Positions 32,803-41,878 of a stretch of 64,000 nt of DNA are shown piece by piece. Source of the stretch: Arcobacter sp. FWKO B (GTDB taxonomy: Bacteria; Campylobacterota; Campylobacteria; Campylobacterales; Arcobacteraceae). The first letter of the stretch is position 1, and the number at the start of each line of letters is the position of its first letter. The notes beneath the pieces were generated by a model, which was given only the letters and a program-made list of their open reading frames with translations, was not told the DNA's origin and did not search any database. The position numbers and the translations under genes were made by a program. Where the stretch lies: assembly GCF_014844135.1 (NCBI RefSeq), contig NZ_CP041403.1, positions 806,001-870,000 of the forward strand, read 5' to 3'.

Positions 32803-33639
32803 ATGAGTAAAGAACATCTAAAAAATTTTATAGGCTTTGGAATAGCTGGAAATTTTGCACATCACCTAGACCAAGCTGGAGAGGCAATAGATTTTATTAA
32901 TGTCAAAACAGATGAAGAGAATGCTCCAAAGGGGATATTTCCATTTTATTTACCTAAAAGCTCATCATTTTTAGGCACATATCCTCTTTCATCACAAACA
33001 ATTATAGCACCAAAAGGCATTGATGGGAATTTGCAGTTAGAACCAGAAATGGCACTAATTGGAGAAATTATTTATGATGATAAAATGGCAGTTAGTGACT
33101 TAAAATTTAATTTTTTTACAGCATATAATGATTGCTCTATACGAAAAGAGGGAGCAAAAAAAATAAGTGAAAAGAAAAACTGGGGAGAAAATACAAAAGG
33201 TATTTCAAATCAAATTATACAACTTGATAAATTTGAAAAAGGAAGTAAACTTGATACATATCATATAGCATCGTTTCTAAAACGAGATGGTGTAGTACAC
33301 CAATATGGTGAAGATAGCCCTGTTATAACCTACAACTATTTTTATGACAAACTCAAAAGTTGGATAATTAATAAATTAAATACACAGCAAAATGAAGGTC
33401 CCCTAGAAGATTTGAGTTTGCATATCAAAAACTCATCTTATCCAAATGGATTTGTGATAAGTGTTGGAGCTACTAGCTATACAAGCTTTGGAGAAACTAC
33501 ATTTTTACAAAGTGGCGATGAAGTTTTTGTATATGTTTATGATGCAAATTTTTATACACCAAGTGATATATTTTATCTTGCAAAAAACTCTATTACAGAT
33601 ATCCCAAATAGTTCAACACTTCATCAAACGATAATCTAA
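32803..33639 (+). CDS. DUF5718 family protein (FAH-like fold suspected)
   Basis: 278 residues starting MSKEHLKNFIGFGIAGNFAHHLDQAGEA, followed by APKGIFPFYLP and NLQLEPEMALIGEI. This matches the uncharacterised DUF5718 family. The LQLEPEMALIGEI and GDEVFVYVYD stretches recall fumarylacetoacetase-type hydrolases, with acidic residues that could bind a metal. No signal peptide. Its substrate is unknown, and its neighbours on both sides are regulators and electron carriers of no clear link. Confidence 0.68.
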   Translation: MSKEHLKNFIGFGIAGNFAHHLDQAGEAIDFINVKTDEENAPKGIFPFYLPKSSSFLGTYPLSSQTIIAPKGIDGNLQLEPEMALIGEIIYDDKMAVSDLKFNFFTAYNDCSIRKEGAKKISEKKNWGENTKGISNQIIQLDKFEKGSKLDTYHIASFLKRDGVVHQYGEDSPVITYNYFYDKLKSWIINKLNTQQNEGPLEDLSLHIKNSSYPNGFVISVGATSYTSFGETTFLQSGDEVFVYVYDANFYTPSDIFYLAKNSITDIPNSSTLHQTII

Positions 33640-33644
33640 CACTT

Positions 33645-33671
33645 CCTTTGGTATAATGCAAATACCAAAGG
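33645..33671 (+). promoter_or_regulatory. Perfect palindrome CCTTTGGTAT-N7-ATACCAAAGG overlapping TATAAT
   Basis: Ten-bp perfect arms around AATGCAA, 17 bp before the second Crp/Fnr gene. The left arm and loop contain TATAAT, so a protein bound here would block a promoter. It could alternatively be the terminator of the DUF5718 gene, but there is no T-run. Confidence 0.5.
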
Positions 33672-33687
33672 GATTATAAGGATTATT

Positions 33688-34314
33688 ATGTATAAAATAC
33701 TCAAACAAATAGATTTTTTTGCCAACTTTAGTGATGAAGACTTTGCAAAACTAGACCAACATATATCTTTCAAAAAATACAATAAAGACAATATCATATT
33801 TTATGAGTCAGATATACCAAAATATTTTTATATACTAATAAGTGGCAATGTCCATGCCACAAAATCAAACTTCAAAAATAATCCAGTTTTAATAAACACA
33901 TTTAGACCAATATCATTTATAGCAGAAATGGCAGTAATAGAAAACATCCCTTTCCCTGCAACTGCAACATGTGCTGATGAGTGTGAAATCATCCAAATCA
34001 CAAAAGAACCATTGCTTAATCTAATAAAATCAGACACAAACATAGCCTTTGGTATCATAAAATCCCTCACTAAAAAAATAAAAACTCTAGAACACACTAT
34101 TAATATAAATATTTTATTTGATGCCAACCAAAAAGTAATGTCACATATCTTACACAACCCAGACTCACTAAAAACATCAAAACACAACCACATAGCAAAA
34201 ATTCTAAATCTAACTCCAGAGACCCTTTCAAGAACAGTAAAAAAACTAAAAGACCAAGATATCATAGATGAAGATTATAATATTGATATAGAAAAATTGA
34301 AATCGTTGATATAA
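33688..34314 (+). CDS. Crp/Fnr-family regulator, second copy
   Basis: 208 residues. A cyclic-nucleotide-type sensor roll (about 15-115, with KYFYILISGNVHATK) is followed by a dimer helix and a short winged helix with HIAKILNLTPETLSRTVKKL. The recognition helix again contains ETLSR, suited to TTGAT sites. No Fnr-type cysteine cluster. It precedes a hemerythrin gene whose promoter has a TTGAT-N4-ATCAA box, so it may control that operon or compete with the first regulator for the same sites. Confidence 0.86.
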   Translation: MYKILKQIDFFANFSDEDFAKLDQHISFKKYNKDNIIFYESDIPKYFYILISGNVHATKSNFKNNPVLINTFRPISFIAEMAVIENIPFPATATCADECEIIQITKEPLLNLIKSDTNIAFGIIKSLTKKIKTLEHTININILFDANQKVMSHILHNPDSLKTSKHNHIAKILNLTPETLSRTVKKLKDQDIIDEDYNIDIEKLKSLI

Positions 34315-34319
34315 ATCAA
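34306..34319 (+). promoter_or_regulatory. Fnr-type promoter of the hemerythrin operon
   Basis: TTGATATAAATCAA overlapping the last codons of the regulator gene. TACAAT at 34342-34347 fits the -10 position, with a start near 34354. Confidence 0.75.
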
Positions 34320-34371
34320 TGACAATGAATTAAAAAAAATATACAATATCATAAAAAACGCGGAGAACAAT

Positions 34372-34800
34372 ATGACAATCAATAGTTTTATGACAAATGA
34401 ACACAGAAAGTGTGATGATGTATTTGCAGAGCTAGAAAGTGCAATAGATAGTGGTAATTTTCAAGCAAGCAAAGAGTTATTTGAAAAATTCCACAACGAT
34501 ATGTTAAAACATTTTAGACAAGAAGAAACTGTAATGTTTGCAGAGTTCAACTCATGTAGCGGTGGTGGATGTAACCCTACTAGTGTAATGCTTGCAGAAC
34601 ATGATCAAATGAGAGTAACTATGGATCAAATAAAAACAGCACTTGATAATAGTGACAAAAATAGAGCCTTAGGACTTTCTGAAAACTTGCTATTTATTAT
34701 GCAACAACACAATATGAAAGAAGAGCAAATTATGTATAATCTTGCTGATAATACACTTAATAGTGATGATATCATTGAGAAAATGAAACTAGTTTCATAA
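34372..34800 (+). CDS. Hemerythrin-domain protein
   Basis: 142 residues forming a four-helix bundle with the expected di-iron ligands: EHRKCDDVFAELE, KFHNDMLKHFRQEETVMF, AEHDQMRVTMD and QQHNMKEEQIMYNLAD. Such proteins bind O2 or NO or act in iron-sulfur repair. GGAG stands before the start. It leads an operon with a DUF2249 protein and a polytopic membrane protein, a grouping seen in denitrifiers and nitrosative-stress loci. Confidence 0.88.
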   Translation: MTINSFMTNEHRKCDDVFAELESAIDSGNFQASKELFEKFHNDMLKHFRQEETVMFAEFNSCSGGGCNPTSVMLAEHDQMRVTMDQIKTALDNSDKNRALGLSENLLFIMQQHNMKEEQIMYNLADNTLNSDDIIEKMKLVS

Positions 34801-34805
34801 TAAAT

Positions 34806-34889
34806 GGAACCCCAGCTTCAGCTGGGCTTGTCTTACAAGAATAACCAGATCTTGTGCGAAGCACTCTCTTTGAGTCAATCTGGCGTTCC
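34806..34889. repeat. Dispersed hairpin repeat, copy 5
   Basis: GGAACCCCAGC-TTCA-GCTGGG, CTTGTCTT, then ACCAGAT ... ATCTGG and GTTCC at the end, with an inner GTGCGAAGCAC stem. It is a near-complete element in inverse orientation, in the gap between the hemerythrin and DUF2249 genes. Confidence 0.75.
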
Positions 34890-34908
34890 ATTAAGAAAAA
34901 GGGAAAAA

Positions 34909-35139
34909 ATGTTTAAAAATATGACCCAAATAATAGTAGATGTAAGTGAAGATGAAGCACCAATACCACTACAAAAGGCTATCAATTCACTCTCATCTAT
35001 CAATCCATCAACATATGTGAAATTTATCCACCGTATGAGACCATGTTTATTGTTTGATGTACTAGACAAGGGTGGATATTCATACGAAATAGATGATAGT
35101 GGTGAGCAGTATATAGTTTATATTTATAAGAAATATTAA
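34909..35139 (+). CDS. DUF2249 family protein
   Basis: 76 residues from ATG 34909, downstream of the repeat; the longer frame would translate the repeat and is unlikely. The family pattern is visible in PLQKAINSLSSINPSTYVKF, RMRPCLLFDVLDKGGYSYEI and QYIVYIYK. DUF2249 domains often neighbour hemerythrins and NO-related genes and share a TusA-like small fold; the function is unproven. Confidence 0.75.
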   Translation: MFKNMTQIIVDVSEDEAPIPLQKAINSLSSINPSTYVKFIHRMRPCLLFDVLDKGGYSYEIDDSGEQYIVYIYKKY

Positions 35140-35167
35140 TTGTAAATGGTATTTAACCTATTATTTT

Positions 35168-35227
35168 GGAACACCAGTCTATGACTGGTAATCCTTCAAA
35201 GACAAGCCCAGTTAAAACTGGGGTTCC
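35168..35227. repeat. Dispersed hairpin repeat, copy 6 (complete)
   Basis: GGAAC-ACCAGT/ACTGGT hairpin, a linker with AGACAAG, then CCCAGTT/AACTGGG hairpin and GTTCC. The clearest two-hairpin copy with inverted GGAAC/GTTCC ends. Confidence 0.8.
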
Positions 35228-35234
35228 GCAATAT

Positions 35235-35279
35235 GGAACGCCAGTCTATGACTGGTGATTCTTCTAAGACTGGGGTTCC
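35235..35279. repeat. Dispersed hairpin repeat, copy 7 (internally deleted)
   Basis: GGAACGCCAGT/ACTGG hairpin followed at once by AAGACTGGGGTTCC. A shortened tandem neighbour of copy 6, separated by only 7 bp. Confidence 0.72.
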
Positions 35280-35301
35280 ATCAAATTACCAAAGGATTTT
35301 A

Positions 35302-36531
35302 ATGAATTTTTCAGGACTAAGCCTAGACCAAGCACCTCCTATATATGTACCTTTTAGCTTTTTTATCACAGCTTCTATTTTAGGAATATTTGGGAGTTTA
35401 CATATTGCTCTTTTTGATTATAACTATGTTTATTTTCATCTTATCTCAATAGGTTTTGTGGGTTTTGTAATTATTGGGGCATTATTCCAAATGTTTCCAG
35501 TTATGATAGGTGTTAGTGTCAAAAAAGTACTTCCCACATTTTATACCATCTTTTTTTCTCTACTTTTAGGGCTAATTTGCTTTTACTTAGGATACACTCT
35601 AGATAACCATACTTTTATGGTACTTAGCACACTACTTTTAATAAGTGGTTTTTTGACATTTTGTACCGTTTTTCTATACTCACTTTTTACATCATCCACA
35701 CATCACGATGCCACCAGCATAGCCATGTCAATATCACTAATTTTCTTAACCCTTGGCACACTTTTTGGAGCGAGTATTCTACTTCAATACTATCTACCAT
35801 CTACTATCTACCATCTACCAACTAATATCCATATCAACACCATCTTTTTTGGTACTATATTTATACTTATTATGGGAATAAGTTTTAAGATAATTCCAAT
35901 GTTTTGGGTTGCAAAAAATTACCCAACATATTGCAAAAAATTTATCCTTCCATTAACTACCACACTAGTTTTAGGATTTATAATACTCAAACTTTTTGAT
36001 ATAGATTTTAATGAAAATATATTCTATGCTTTAATAGCATTACCACTTATGGCGTTTTATTCTATTACTATCAGAAGACTAAAAAATAGAAAAAGAAAAC
36101 TAAAAGACTATAGTGTTTATTTCCTATATTTGGGACTAAGTCTTGGTTTTATAGCATCTATATCTCTTATCTTACAACTATTTATACCTATTGATAAAAC
36201 TATTTTTGGACTATTATTTGGATTTGGTTGTGTATTATCTTTTATATTTGGATTATTATACAAAATAGTGCCTTTTTTATGTTGGTTTCACTTAAGCGCA
36301 AAGGGGCTTTTTGATATTCCCACTATTAAGGATTTTATTAAAGAAAAAACAATAAAACTACACTTTTACTTGCACATTATTTTAACTTGTGGGATTTTTT
36401 TGTATATTGTTGATGTAGTTGTAATCAATATTTTATTAGCTGTTTTATTTTTGGAATTTATTGTATTATTGTACAACATATCTAGTGCATTTAAAACTTA
36501 TCTAAGTATTACTCAAAAAGTGATACAATAG
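35302..36531 (+). CDS. Polytopic membrane protein, about 12 helices, NnrS-like or haem-copper-like
   Basis: 409 residues from ATG 35302, with AAAGGA before it. About twelve hydrophobic helices are visible. Conserved-looking polar spots include HIALFDYNYVYFHLISIG, GALFQMFPVMIG, ISFKIIPMFWVAKNYP and LLYKIVPFLCWFHLSAKG; the histidines in helices could bind haem or copper. Size and helix count resemble NnrS, a membrane protein linked to NO resistance, but the match is loose. Operon position after hemerythrin and DUF2249 supports a nitrosative-stress role. Confidence 0.6.
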   Translation: MNFSGLSLDQAPPIYVPFSFFITASILGIFGSLHIALFDYNYVYFHLISIGFVGFVIIGALFQMFPVMIGVSVKKVLPTFYTIFFSLLLGLICFYLGYTLDNHTFMVLSTLLLISGFLTFCTVFLYSLFTSSTHHDATSIAMSISLIFLTLGTLFGASILLQYYLPSTIYHLPTNIHINTIFFGTIFILIMGISFKIIPMFWVAKNYPTYCKKFILPLTTTLVLGFIILKLFDIDFNENIFYALIALPLMAFYSITIRRLKNRKRKLKDYSVYFLYLGLSLGFIASISLILQLFIPIDKTIFGLLFGFGCVLSFIFGLLYKIVPFLCWFHLSAKGLFDIPTIKDFIKEKTIKLHFYLHIILTCGIFLYIVDVVVINILLAVLFLEFIVLLYNISSAFKTYLSITQKVIQ

Positions 36532-36534
36532 CGT

Positions 36535-37302
36535 ATGAATTTAAAAGAACTAATAATATCAAATATAAAACAAAACAGCAAAAGTAGAACCTTTAATTTA
36601 GTGTATGAAGGTGAAAAAATATGGATAAAACTCCCTGCACTTGGTGAAGCTAATATATGGCATAAGGTTTTATCTTTATTTTATAAAATAACAAAAAATC
36701 CTCTCTTAGCACCAACAGTTGTAACAAATCCAAAAGAATCTTTGGCATATGAAGCATCAAAACTTCAAAAACTTACAACTTTAAATATAAATGTACCAAA
36801 AGTAATATTAGCAGATGAAGAGTTTTTAGCACTTAGTGATTGTGGAACACCACTTAGTTTGATAATCAATTCTGAAAAATACTCTTTTGAAGAAAAAGCT
36901 ACAATAATGCGAAAGCTCTCATTATCTCTTGCAAATATGCACAATCTTGGTATATATCACTCCCGCCCAGCTCTTCGTGATATTACATACCACAATGGTG
37001 AGATATACTTTATGGATTTTGAGGAAAATTTAGAAAAAGTTTTAGATACACAAAATGCTATAAATAGAGATGTTTTGATATATATCCACTCACTATATAG
37101 AAAAGTTTCAGATCAAAAACTAATATATATTGCACTTGATACTTACAAAAAAAATATATCTTCTATAATTTGGACTGAAATATCAAAAGAAGCTCAAAAA
37201 TATAATATATTGCATTTTATATTAAAAATAATATACACATTCAGTGGCAAGGATGCTAGAGCAATATTTCAAACACTAAATTACTTAAGAGACATTAAAT
37301 AG
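36535..37302 (+). CDS. Protein-kinase-fold protein (Kdo-kinase/InaA-like)
   Basis: 255 residues. The kinase-like core is seen in SLANMHNLGIYHSRPALRDITYHNGEIYFMDFEE, where HSRPALRD corresponds to the catalytic loop and DFEE to the metal-binding DFG position. LPS core kinases and BUD32-like proteins share this pattern. It starts 3 bp after the membrane-protein stop and ends in basic helices. Substrate unknown; a lipid or sugar kinase acting at the inner membrane is plausible. Confidence 0.65.
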   Translation: MNLKELIISNIKQNSKSRTFNLVYEGEKIWIKLPALGEANIWHKVLSLFYKITKNPLLAPTVVTNPKESLAYEASKLQKLTTLNINVPKVILADEEFLALSDCGTPLSLIINSEKYSFEEKATIMRKLSLSLANMHNLGIYHSRPALRDITYHNGEIYFMDFEENLEKVLDTQNAINRDVLIYIHSLYRKVSDQKLIYIALDTYKKNISSIIWTEISKEAQKYNILHFILKIIYTFSGKDARAIFQTLNYLRDIK

Positions 37303-37465
37303 TTATTTTAATTGCTAACTACCTTGATATCGTTCTTTAAATACATTATTTTTTCTTTAGTTTATAAAGAAAAATTATAAATTATTTATATTGTTTTCTT
37401 TATTAAGTACAATATAATATGTATAAATATATAATAACAAAAAACAATAGTAAAAAAGGGTATGA

Positions 37466-39346
37466 ATGTTAAAATCTCTTACAGTAAAAAGTAAGTTACA
37501 ATTAATTGGTGCGTTTGTGGTTATGGGTTTTATAATTGTTGCAATATTTACTTATATTAGGTTAGATACTTTAAATAAAGAATATAAATCAACTGTAATT
37601 ATAGGTCAAATTAAGCAATTAGTTAGTGATTCACTTATAAATAACATAGAAGGTGCCTCAGCTGTTAGAATGATGATTTTAGCTCCAAATGATGAGCAAG
37701 CTCCAAAAACTTTGCTAAAAAATATTGAAACAGTTGAAAAAAATATCACAACATTACAAGAACCAAAATATGCTAATGCTTCACAAGGCTTTAACAAATT
37801 TAACATTGGTGAATTACATAATAACTATTCAAAAGTTTTAAAACAACTAGTAGTAAAACAAGCCTCTGGTGAAGCTCTTACACCAGCTGATAATAAAATT
37901 GTAGCACAAAATTTAAGACCATATAAAGCTGCACTAGCACAATGGCTTGAAGCAAATGAGTCAAAACAAACTCAAATTGCATTAGATTTTGAAAAAACAA
38001 TATCTTCAACAATTATGATTTCAATCTTAACATCAATGATAGTTGTTATTTTGATTTTTGGATTAATCTTCTTTATAGGTTCTTCAATTATCAACTCTTT
38101 AGAAATTTTTTCAAATGGATTAAAAAGTTTCTTCTCATTTTTAAACAGAACTTCAAAATCAACACATACTATTGACATAGATGGTCAAGATGAATTTGCA
38201 GTTATGGCAAATATGACAAATGATAATATAAAAATCATTCAAAACCAAATCCAACAAGATGATATATTTGTAAAAGATGTAAGTAGATTTGCAAGTGAAA
38301 TAGGTTCTGGCAATATGCTTGCTAAAATTGAAAAAGATACAAATACTCCAAACTTAGTGGAGTTAAAAAATATATTATCTAAAATGCAATATGACCTAGA
38401 GCACACTATAGCAAGAAGTATTCCTATGCTTATAGAAGTGTTAGATAAATTTAAAAATCAAGATTTTACAGCAAGATTTCCAGATCCTTATGCAAAAGTA
38501 GCAATTGCAATAAATGAACTGGGAGATGTAATATCTGTACTTTTAAAACAATCTTTAACTACTGGTATAGAACTACAAAATTCTGCTGATGAGTTATTAA
38601 AAAATGTTGATACACTTAGTCATAGCTCAAATGCAGCAGCAGCAAGCCTAGAAGAAACAGCAGCAGCACTTGAAGAGATAACTGCTACTGTTGTAAGTAA
38701 TTCTACTCATGTATCTGAGATGTCACAATATTCTGCACAAGTTAGTTCTTCTGCTAAAAAAGGACAAGAACTTGCTAGAAGTACAACTACTGCTATGGAT
38801 GATATTACTAATCAAGTAAATCTTATTACTGAAGCTATTACAGTAATAGATCAAATTGCATTCCAAACAAATATCTTATCTTTAAATGCAGCTGTTGAAG
38901 CTGCAACTGCAGGAGAAGCTGGAAAAGGATTTGCTGTTGTTGCTGGAGAAGTAAGAAACCTTGCTTCAAGAAGTGCTGAAGCAGCAAAAGAAATTAAAGC
39001 TATAGTAGAAAACGCAACAGCTAAAGCAAACCAAGGTAAAGCTATAAGTAATGAGATGATAAAAGGATATGAAGAACTTCTTGCTAATATAAATAAAACA
39101 ACCCAAACTATCTCTGAAATAGCAAGTGCAAGCAAAGAACAAGAAGCTGGTATTACTCAGATTAATGATGCAGTAACTGGACTAGATAGACAAACACAAC
39201 AAAATGCTTCTATTGCATTAAACACAAAAGAAATAGCTCTAAAAACTGATACAATAGCAAAAGCAATAGTATCAGATTCTATGAAAAAAGAATTTATTGG
39301 TAAAAATAAAGTAATTAAAGATACACCAAATGATACAAAAAGCTAA
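37466..39346 (+). CDS. Methyl-accepting chemotaxis protein
   Basis: 626 residues. Membrane helices near 15-32 and 180-202 flank a periplasmic four-helix-type domain. After a HAMP-like linker and a second helical segment comes the signalling domain with the hairpin tip [19 protein letters not shown] and [15 protein letters not shown]. The C-terminus lacks a CheR-binding pentapeptide. Its signalling half is almost identical in DNA to that of the chemoreceptor at 48101. It converges on dnaX with a 4-bp overlap of stop codons. Confidence 0.93.
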   Translation: MLKSLTVKSKLQLIGAFVVMGFIIVAIFTYIRLDTLNKEYKSTVIIGQIKQLVSDSLINNIEGASAVRMMILAPNDEQAPKTLLKNIETVEKNITTLQEPKYANASQGFNKFNIGELHNNYSKVLKQLVVKQASGEALTPADNKIVAQNLRPYKAALAQWLEANESKQTQIALDFEKTISSTIMISILTSMIVVILIFGLIFFIGSSIINSLEIFSNGLKSFFSFLNRTSKSTHTIDIDGQDEFAVMANMTNDNIKIIQNQIQQDDIFVKDVSRFASEIGSGNMLAKIEKDTNTPNLVELKNILSKMQYDLEHTIARSIPMLIEVLDKFKNQDFTARFPDPYAKVAIAINELGDVISVLLKQSLTTGIELQNSADELLKNVDTLSHSSNAAAASLEETAAALEEITATVVSNSTHVSEMSQYSAQVSSSAKKGQELARSTTTAMDDITNQVNLITEAITVIDQIAFQTNILSLNAAVEAATAGEAGKGFAVVAGEVRNLASRSAEAAKEIKAIVENATAKANQGKAISNEMIKGYEELLANINKTTQTISEIASASKEQEAGITQINDAVTGLDRQTQQNASIALNTKEIALKTDTIAKAIVSDSMKKEFIGKNKVIKDTPNDTKS

Positions 39347-41121
39347 ATCTTACTCCTAACAATTATTTTTTTAGGATCAAAAAGTTCTTTTGCTTTATTT
39401 ACAAAGTTGGAATTTAAAATATCTTCTATTTGCAACTCTTTTGAAGCTGGATTATTTGGCTGTGCTGGTATCATATCAGCCACACAGCCACTATTAGTTA
39501 CCTCATCACCCAAAACTTCTTCTTCAATCATTGAAGAAACCTCATCAAAGTCAGTTTGATTATCTGATGATAAAGTTGTATCAGAAATTAGTTTTTTTTT
39601 TAACTCTTCTTGATTATCTTCTTGCAGTGGAGTTTGTTTATGAAACTCTATTTCTAAATGGGCATCAAAACACTCTTCAAGTGTCATTCTTACATAAGCA
39701 AACTGCTTCCATAAAAGCTTTTTACACTCACCCTCAGCTATACTGATAATATGAAGTTTATTTGTAGTACTGTCAAAATCTTTATATATGAAATTTTTCT
39801 CAAAACACTCACCTAAATCATAGCTTCTTTCTGCAAGTTTTTGACTAGCAAGTTTAAAAGTATCTTCACCTTTTCTTTGAGCTGGTTGTGTTTCTTGTTC
39901 TATACTAGATGGTTCTATATTTATAGGTTCATTTTGCATAGTATTATGTAACAGCTCTTGTGTTAATGGTTGCTTGTATACTTCTTCTTGAACTTTTTGT
40001 TGTGGTTCATTTGTAGTGCTAGATGTTGCCGTATTTATATTAGAAAGGGTCAAACCTGCTGTATTTTTCTCTATTTCACTAATCAAATCATCAATAGTTT
40101 TTAATTTAGTTGCTTCAACCATTTTTGAAATCATCAATACAAGTACAAAGTCACTATCACTATTTAAACTCAAAAGTTGTTTACTATCACCTAAAATTCT
40201 ATACAATCTATCTATCAAAACAGAACTAAATTTTGTATTTTTTGTTATTAGCTTTTGTTTTAGAAAAATTGCCATTTCATCTATAATCACATCTGTTTCA
40301 TACTCTTGAAGCTTATTTGTAATATCTAAGATATCTTGATTTTTAAGTATCATATCAAAAATATTATCCATCAAATCAGGATCTATAAGCCCTAGCATAT
40401 CAGTAACACAACTTGCAGTTATATGCCCTTTTGAGTATATTATAGCTTGATCAAGTAGTGTCAAAGTATCTCTAAGTGACCCATGTCCACTTCGTGCAAT
40501 AAGCTCTATTGCTTTTGGCTCATACGAAATATGTTCTATATTTAAGATATGTTCCAAATGGTGAATAATATCTTTTAATGCAATAGCCTTAAATCTAAAG
40601 TGTTGAGTACGACTTAGTATTGTTGCTGGAAGTTTTAGTGGATCAGTAGTAGCAAGAATAAACTTTACAAACGCTGGAGGTTCTTCTAGAGTTTTTAAAA
40701 GTGCATTAAATGCTTGTGTTGTAAGCATATGAACTTCATCTATAATAAAAACCTTATATCTACCAGAACTTGGCTGATATTTTGTATGTTCTATCAACTC
40801 TTTGATATCTTCAATACCACGATTACTCGCTGCATCCATTTCTATTACATCAAGATGGCGTCCATTATTTGAGCTTAAACAATTTTGGCAAGTTTCACAA
40901 GGTCTTGATGTAGGACCTTGTTCACATAGCATTGATTTAGCCATTATTCTAGCTGTACTTGTTTTACCACTTCCTCTTAGTCCACTAAAAAGATATGCAT
41001 GAGGAAGCCTCTTCATATCAAGAGCTAAAGAGAGCGTTTGAGATACAGTTTGTTGTCCAACAAGATCTTCAAATCTTTTTGGGCGATATTTAAGTGCTAA
41101 AACTCTATCACTGCTATTCAT
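39343..41121 (-). CDS. dnaX: DNA polymerase III subunit gamma/tau
   Basis: 592 residues. AAA+ clamp-loader motifs include YRPKRFEDLVGQ, SGLRGSGKTSTARI (P-loop), a zinc module (CEQGPTSRPCETCQNC), IIDEVHMLTTQAFNALLKTLEEPP and ILSRTQHFRF. A long charged tail follows, as in tau. It loads the sliding clamp at the replication fork. It overlaps murI by 8 bp. Confidence 0.96.
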   Translation of the reverse strand: MNSSDRVLALKYRPKRFEDLVGQQTVSQTLSLALDMKRLPHAYLFSGLRGSGKTSTARIMAKSMLCEQGPTSRPCETCQNCLSSNNGRHLDVIEMDAASNRGIEDIKELIEHTKYQPSSGRYKVFIIDEVHMLTTQAFNALLKTLEEPPAFVKFILATTDPLKLPATILSRTQHFRFKAIALKDIIHHLEHILNIEHISYEPKAIELIARSGHGSLRDTLTLLDQAIIYSKGHITASCVTDMLGLIDPDLMDNIFDMILKNQDILDITNKLQEYETDVIIDEMAIFLKQKLITKNTKFSSVLIDRLYRILGDSKQLLSLNSDSDFVLVLMISKMVEATKLKTIDDLISEIEKNTAGLTLSNINTATSSTTNEPQQKVQEEVYKQPLTQELLHNTMQNEPINIEPSSIEQETQPAQRKGEDTFKLASQKLAERSYDLGECFEKNFIYKDFDSTTNKLHIISIAEGECKKLLWKQFAYVRMTLEECFDAHLEIEFHKQTPLQEDNQEELKKKLISDTTLSSDNQTDFDEVSSMIEEEVLGDEVTNSGCVADMIPAQPNNPASKELQIEDILNSNFVNKAKELFDPKKIIVRSKI

Positions 41122-41866
41122 GCAATAAATCTCCTAACCACTCTTTGGCTACACTTTTTAATCCATCTGGATTGTCTGAAGCAAAAAACTGAACTGATGT
41201 TTTGTCAAAATTTTTATCACAATTATAGTTTTTTTGCAAATACTCTACAATAGCATCCCCACTATGAATACACTTAGCACCACCAAAATATTCACTTATT
41301 TTCTTTTCTATTAAAGGAAAATGTGTACATCCTAGTATGATAGCATCTATATTGTTTATATCTTTAAAGTAATATCTCATGGTTGAATCCAATACTTCAC
41401 CATCAAAAATACCCTCTTCAACAATTGGGACAAAAAGCCCTGTTTGAATCGATATTATATTAGTATATCCATCACTTTTTAACTGAGTTTCGTATGAGCC
41501 TGATCTAATAGTAGCTTTTGTTCCTATTACAAGTATATTGATATCTTTTTTTATAAAAGAATTTTTCAAAGCAATAACACCAGGGTTGATAACACCAACA
41601 ACAGGAATATCAGCTTCTTGCACAAGTCTATCAAGAGCATAGGCACTTACAGTGTTACAAGCTATTACAAATATATCTATTTCAAAGTTCTTAAAAAACT
41701 CTAAAGCTTCAACAGCATATCTGATAATAGTGTTTTTATCTTTTACTCCATATGGAACCCTTGCAGTATCTCCATAATAGATAATTTCTTTAAATAGCTT
41801 ATGTTCAAGAAGTGATTTTACAACTGTAAGTCCACCAACCCCACTATCAAATACACCAACTCTCAA
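41114..41866 (-). CDS. murI: Glutamate racemase
   Basis: 250 residues. MRVGVFDSGVGGLTVV opens the protein; the catalytic cysteines lie in IACNTVSA and LGCTHFPLI. It converts L- to D-glutamate for peptidoglycan. It follows rho by 12 bp and overlaps dnaX, forming a minus-strand housekeeping run. Confidence 0.96.
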   Translation of the reverse strand: MRVGVFDSGVGGLTVVKSLLEHKLFKEIIYYGDTARVPYGVKDKNTIIRYAVEALEFFKNFEIDIFVIACNTVSAYALDRLVQEADIPVVGVINPGVIALKNSFIKKDINILVIGTKATIRSGSYETQLKSDGYTNIISIQTGLFVPIVEEGIFDGEVLDSTMRYYFKDINNIDAIILGCTHFPLIEKKISEYFGGAKCIHSGDAIVEYLQKNYNCDKNFDKTSVQFFASDNPDGLKSVAKEWLGDLLHE

Positions 41867-41878
41867 AATTGCCCTTTT

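Noticed and set aside
34804-34908. N-terminal extension of the DUF2249 protein
   Set aside because: It would translate a dispersed repeat; a start after the repeat gives the normal family length.
35233-35301. N-terminal extension of the 12-helix membrane protein
   Set aside because: It lies in a hairpin repeat; ATG 35302 has a ribosome site.
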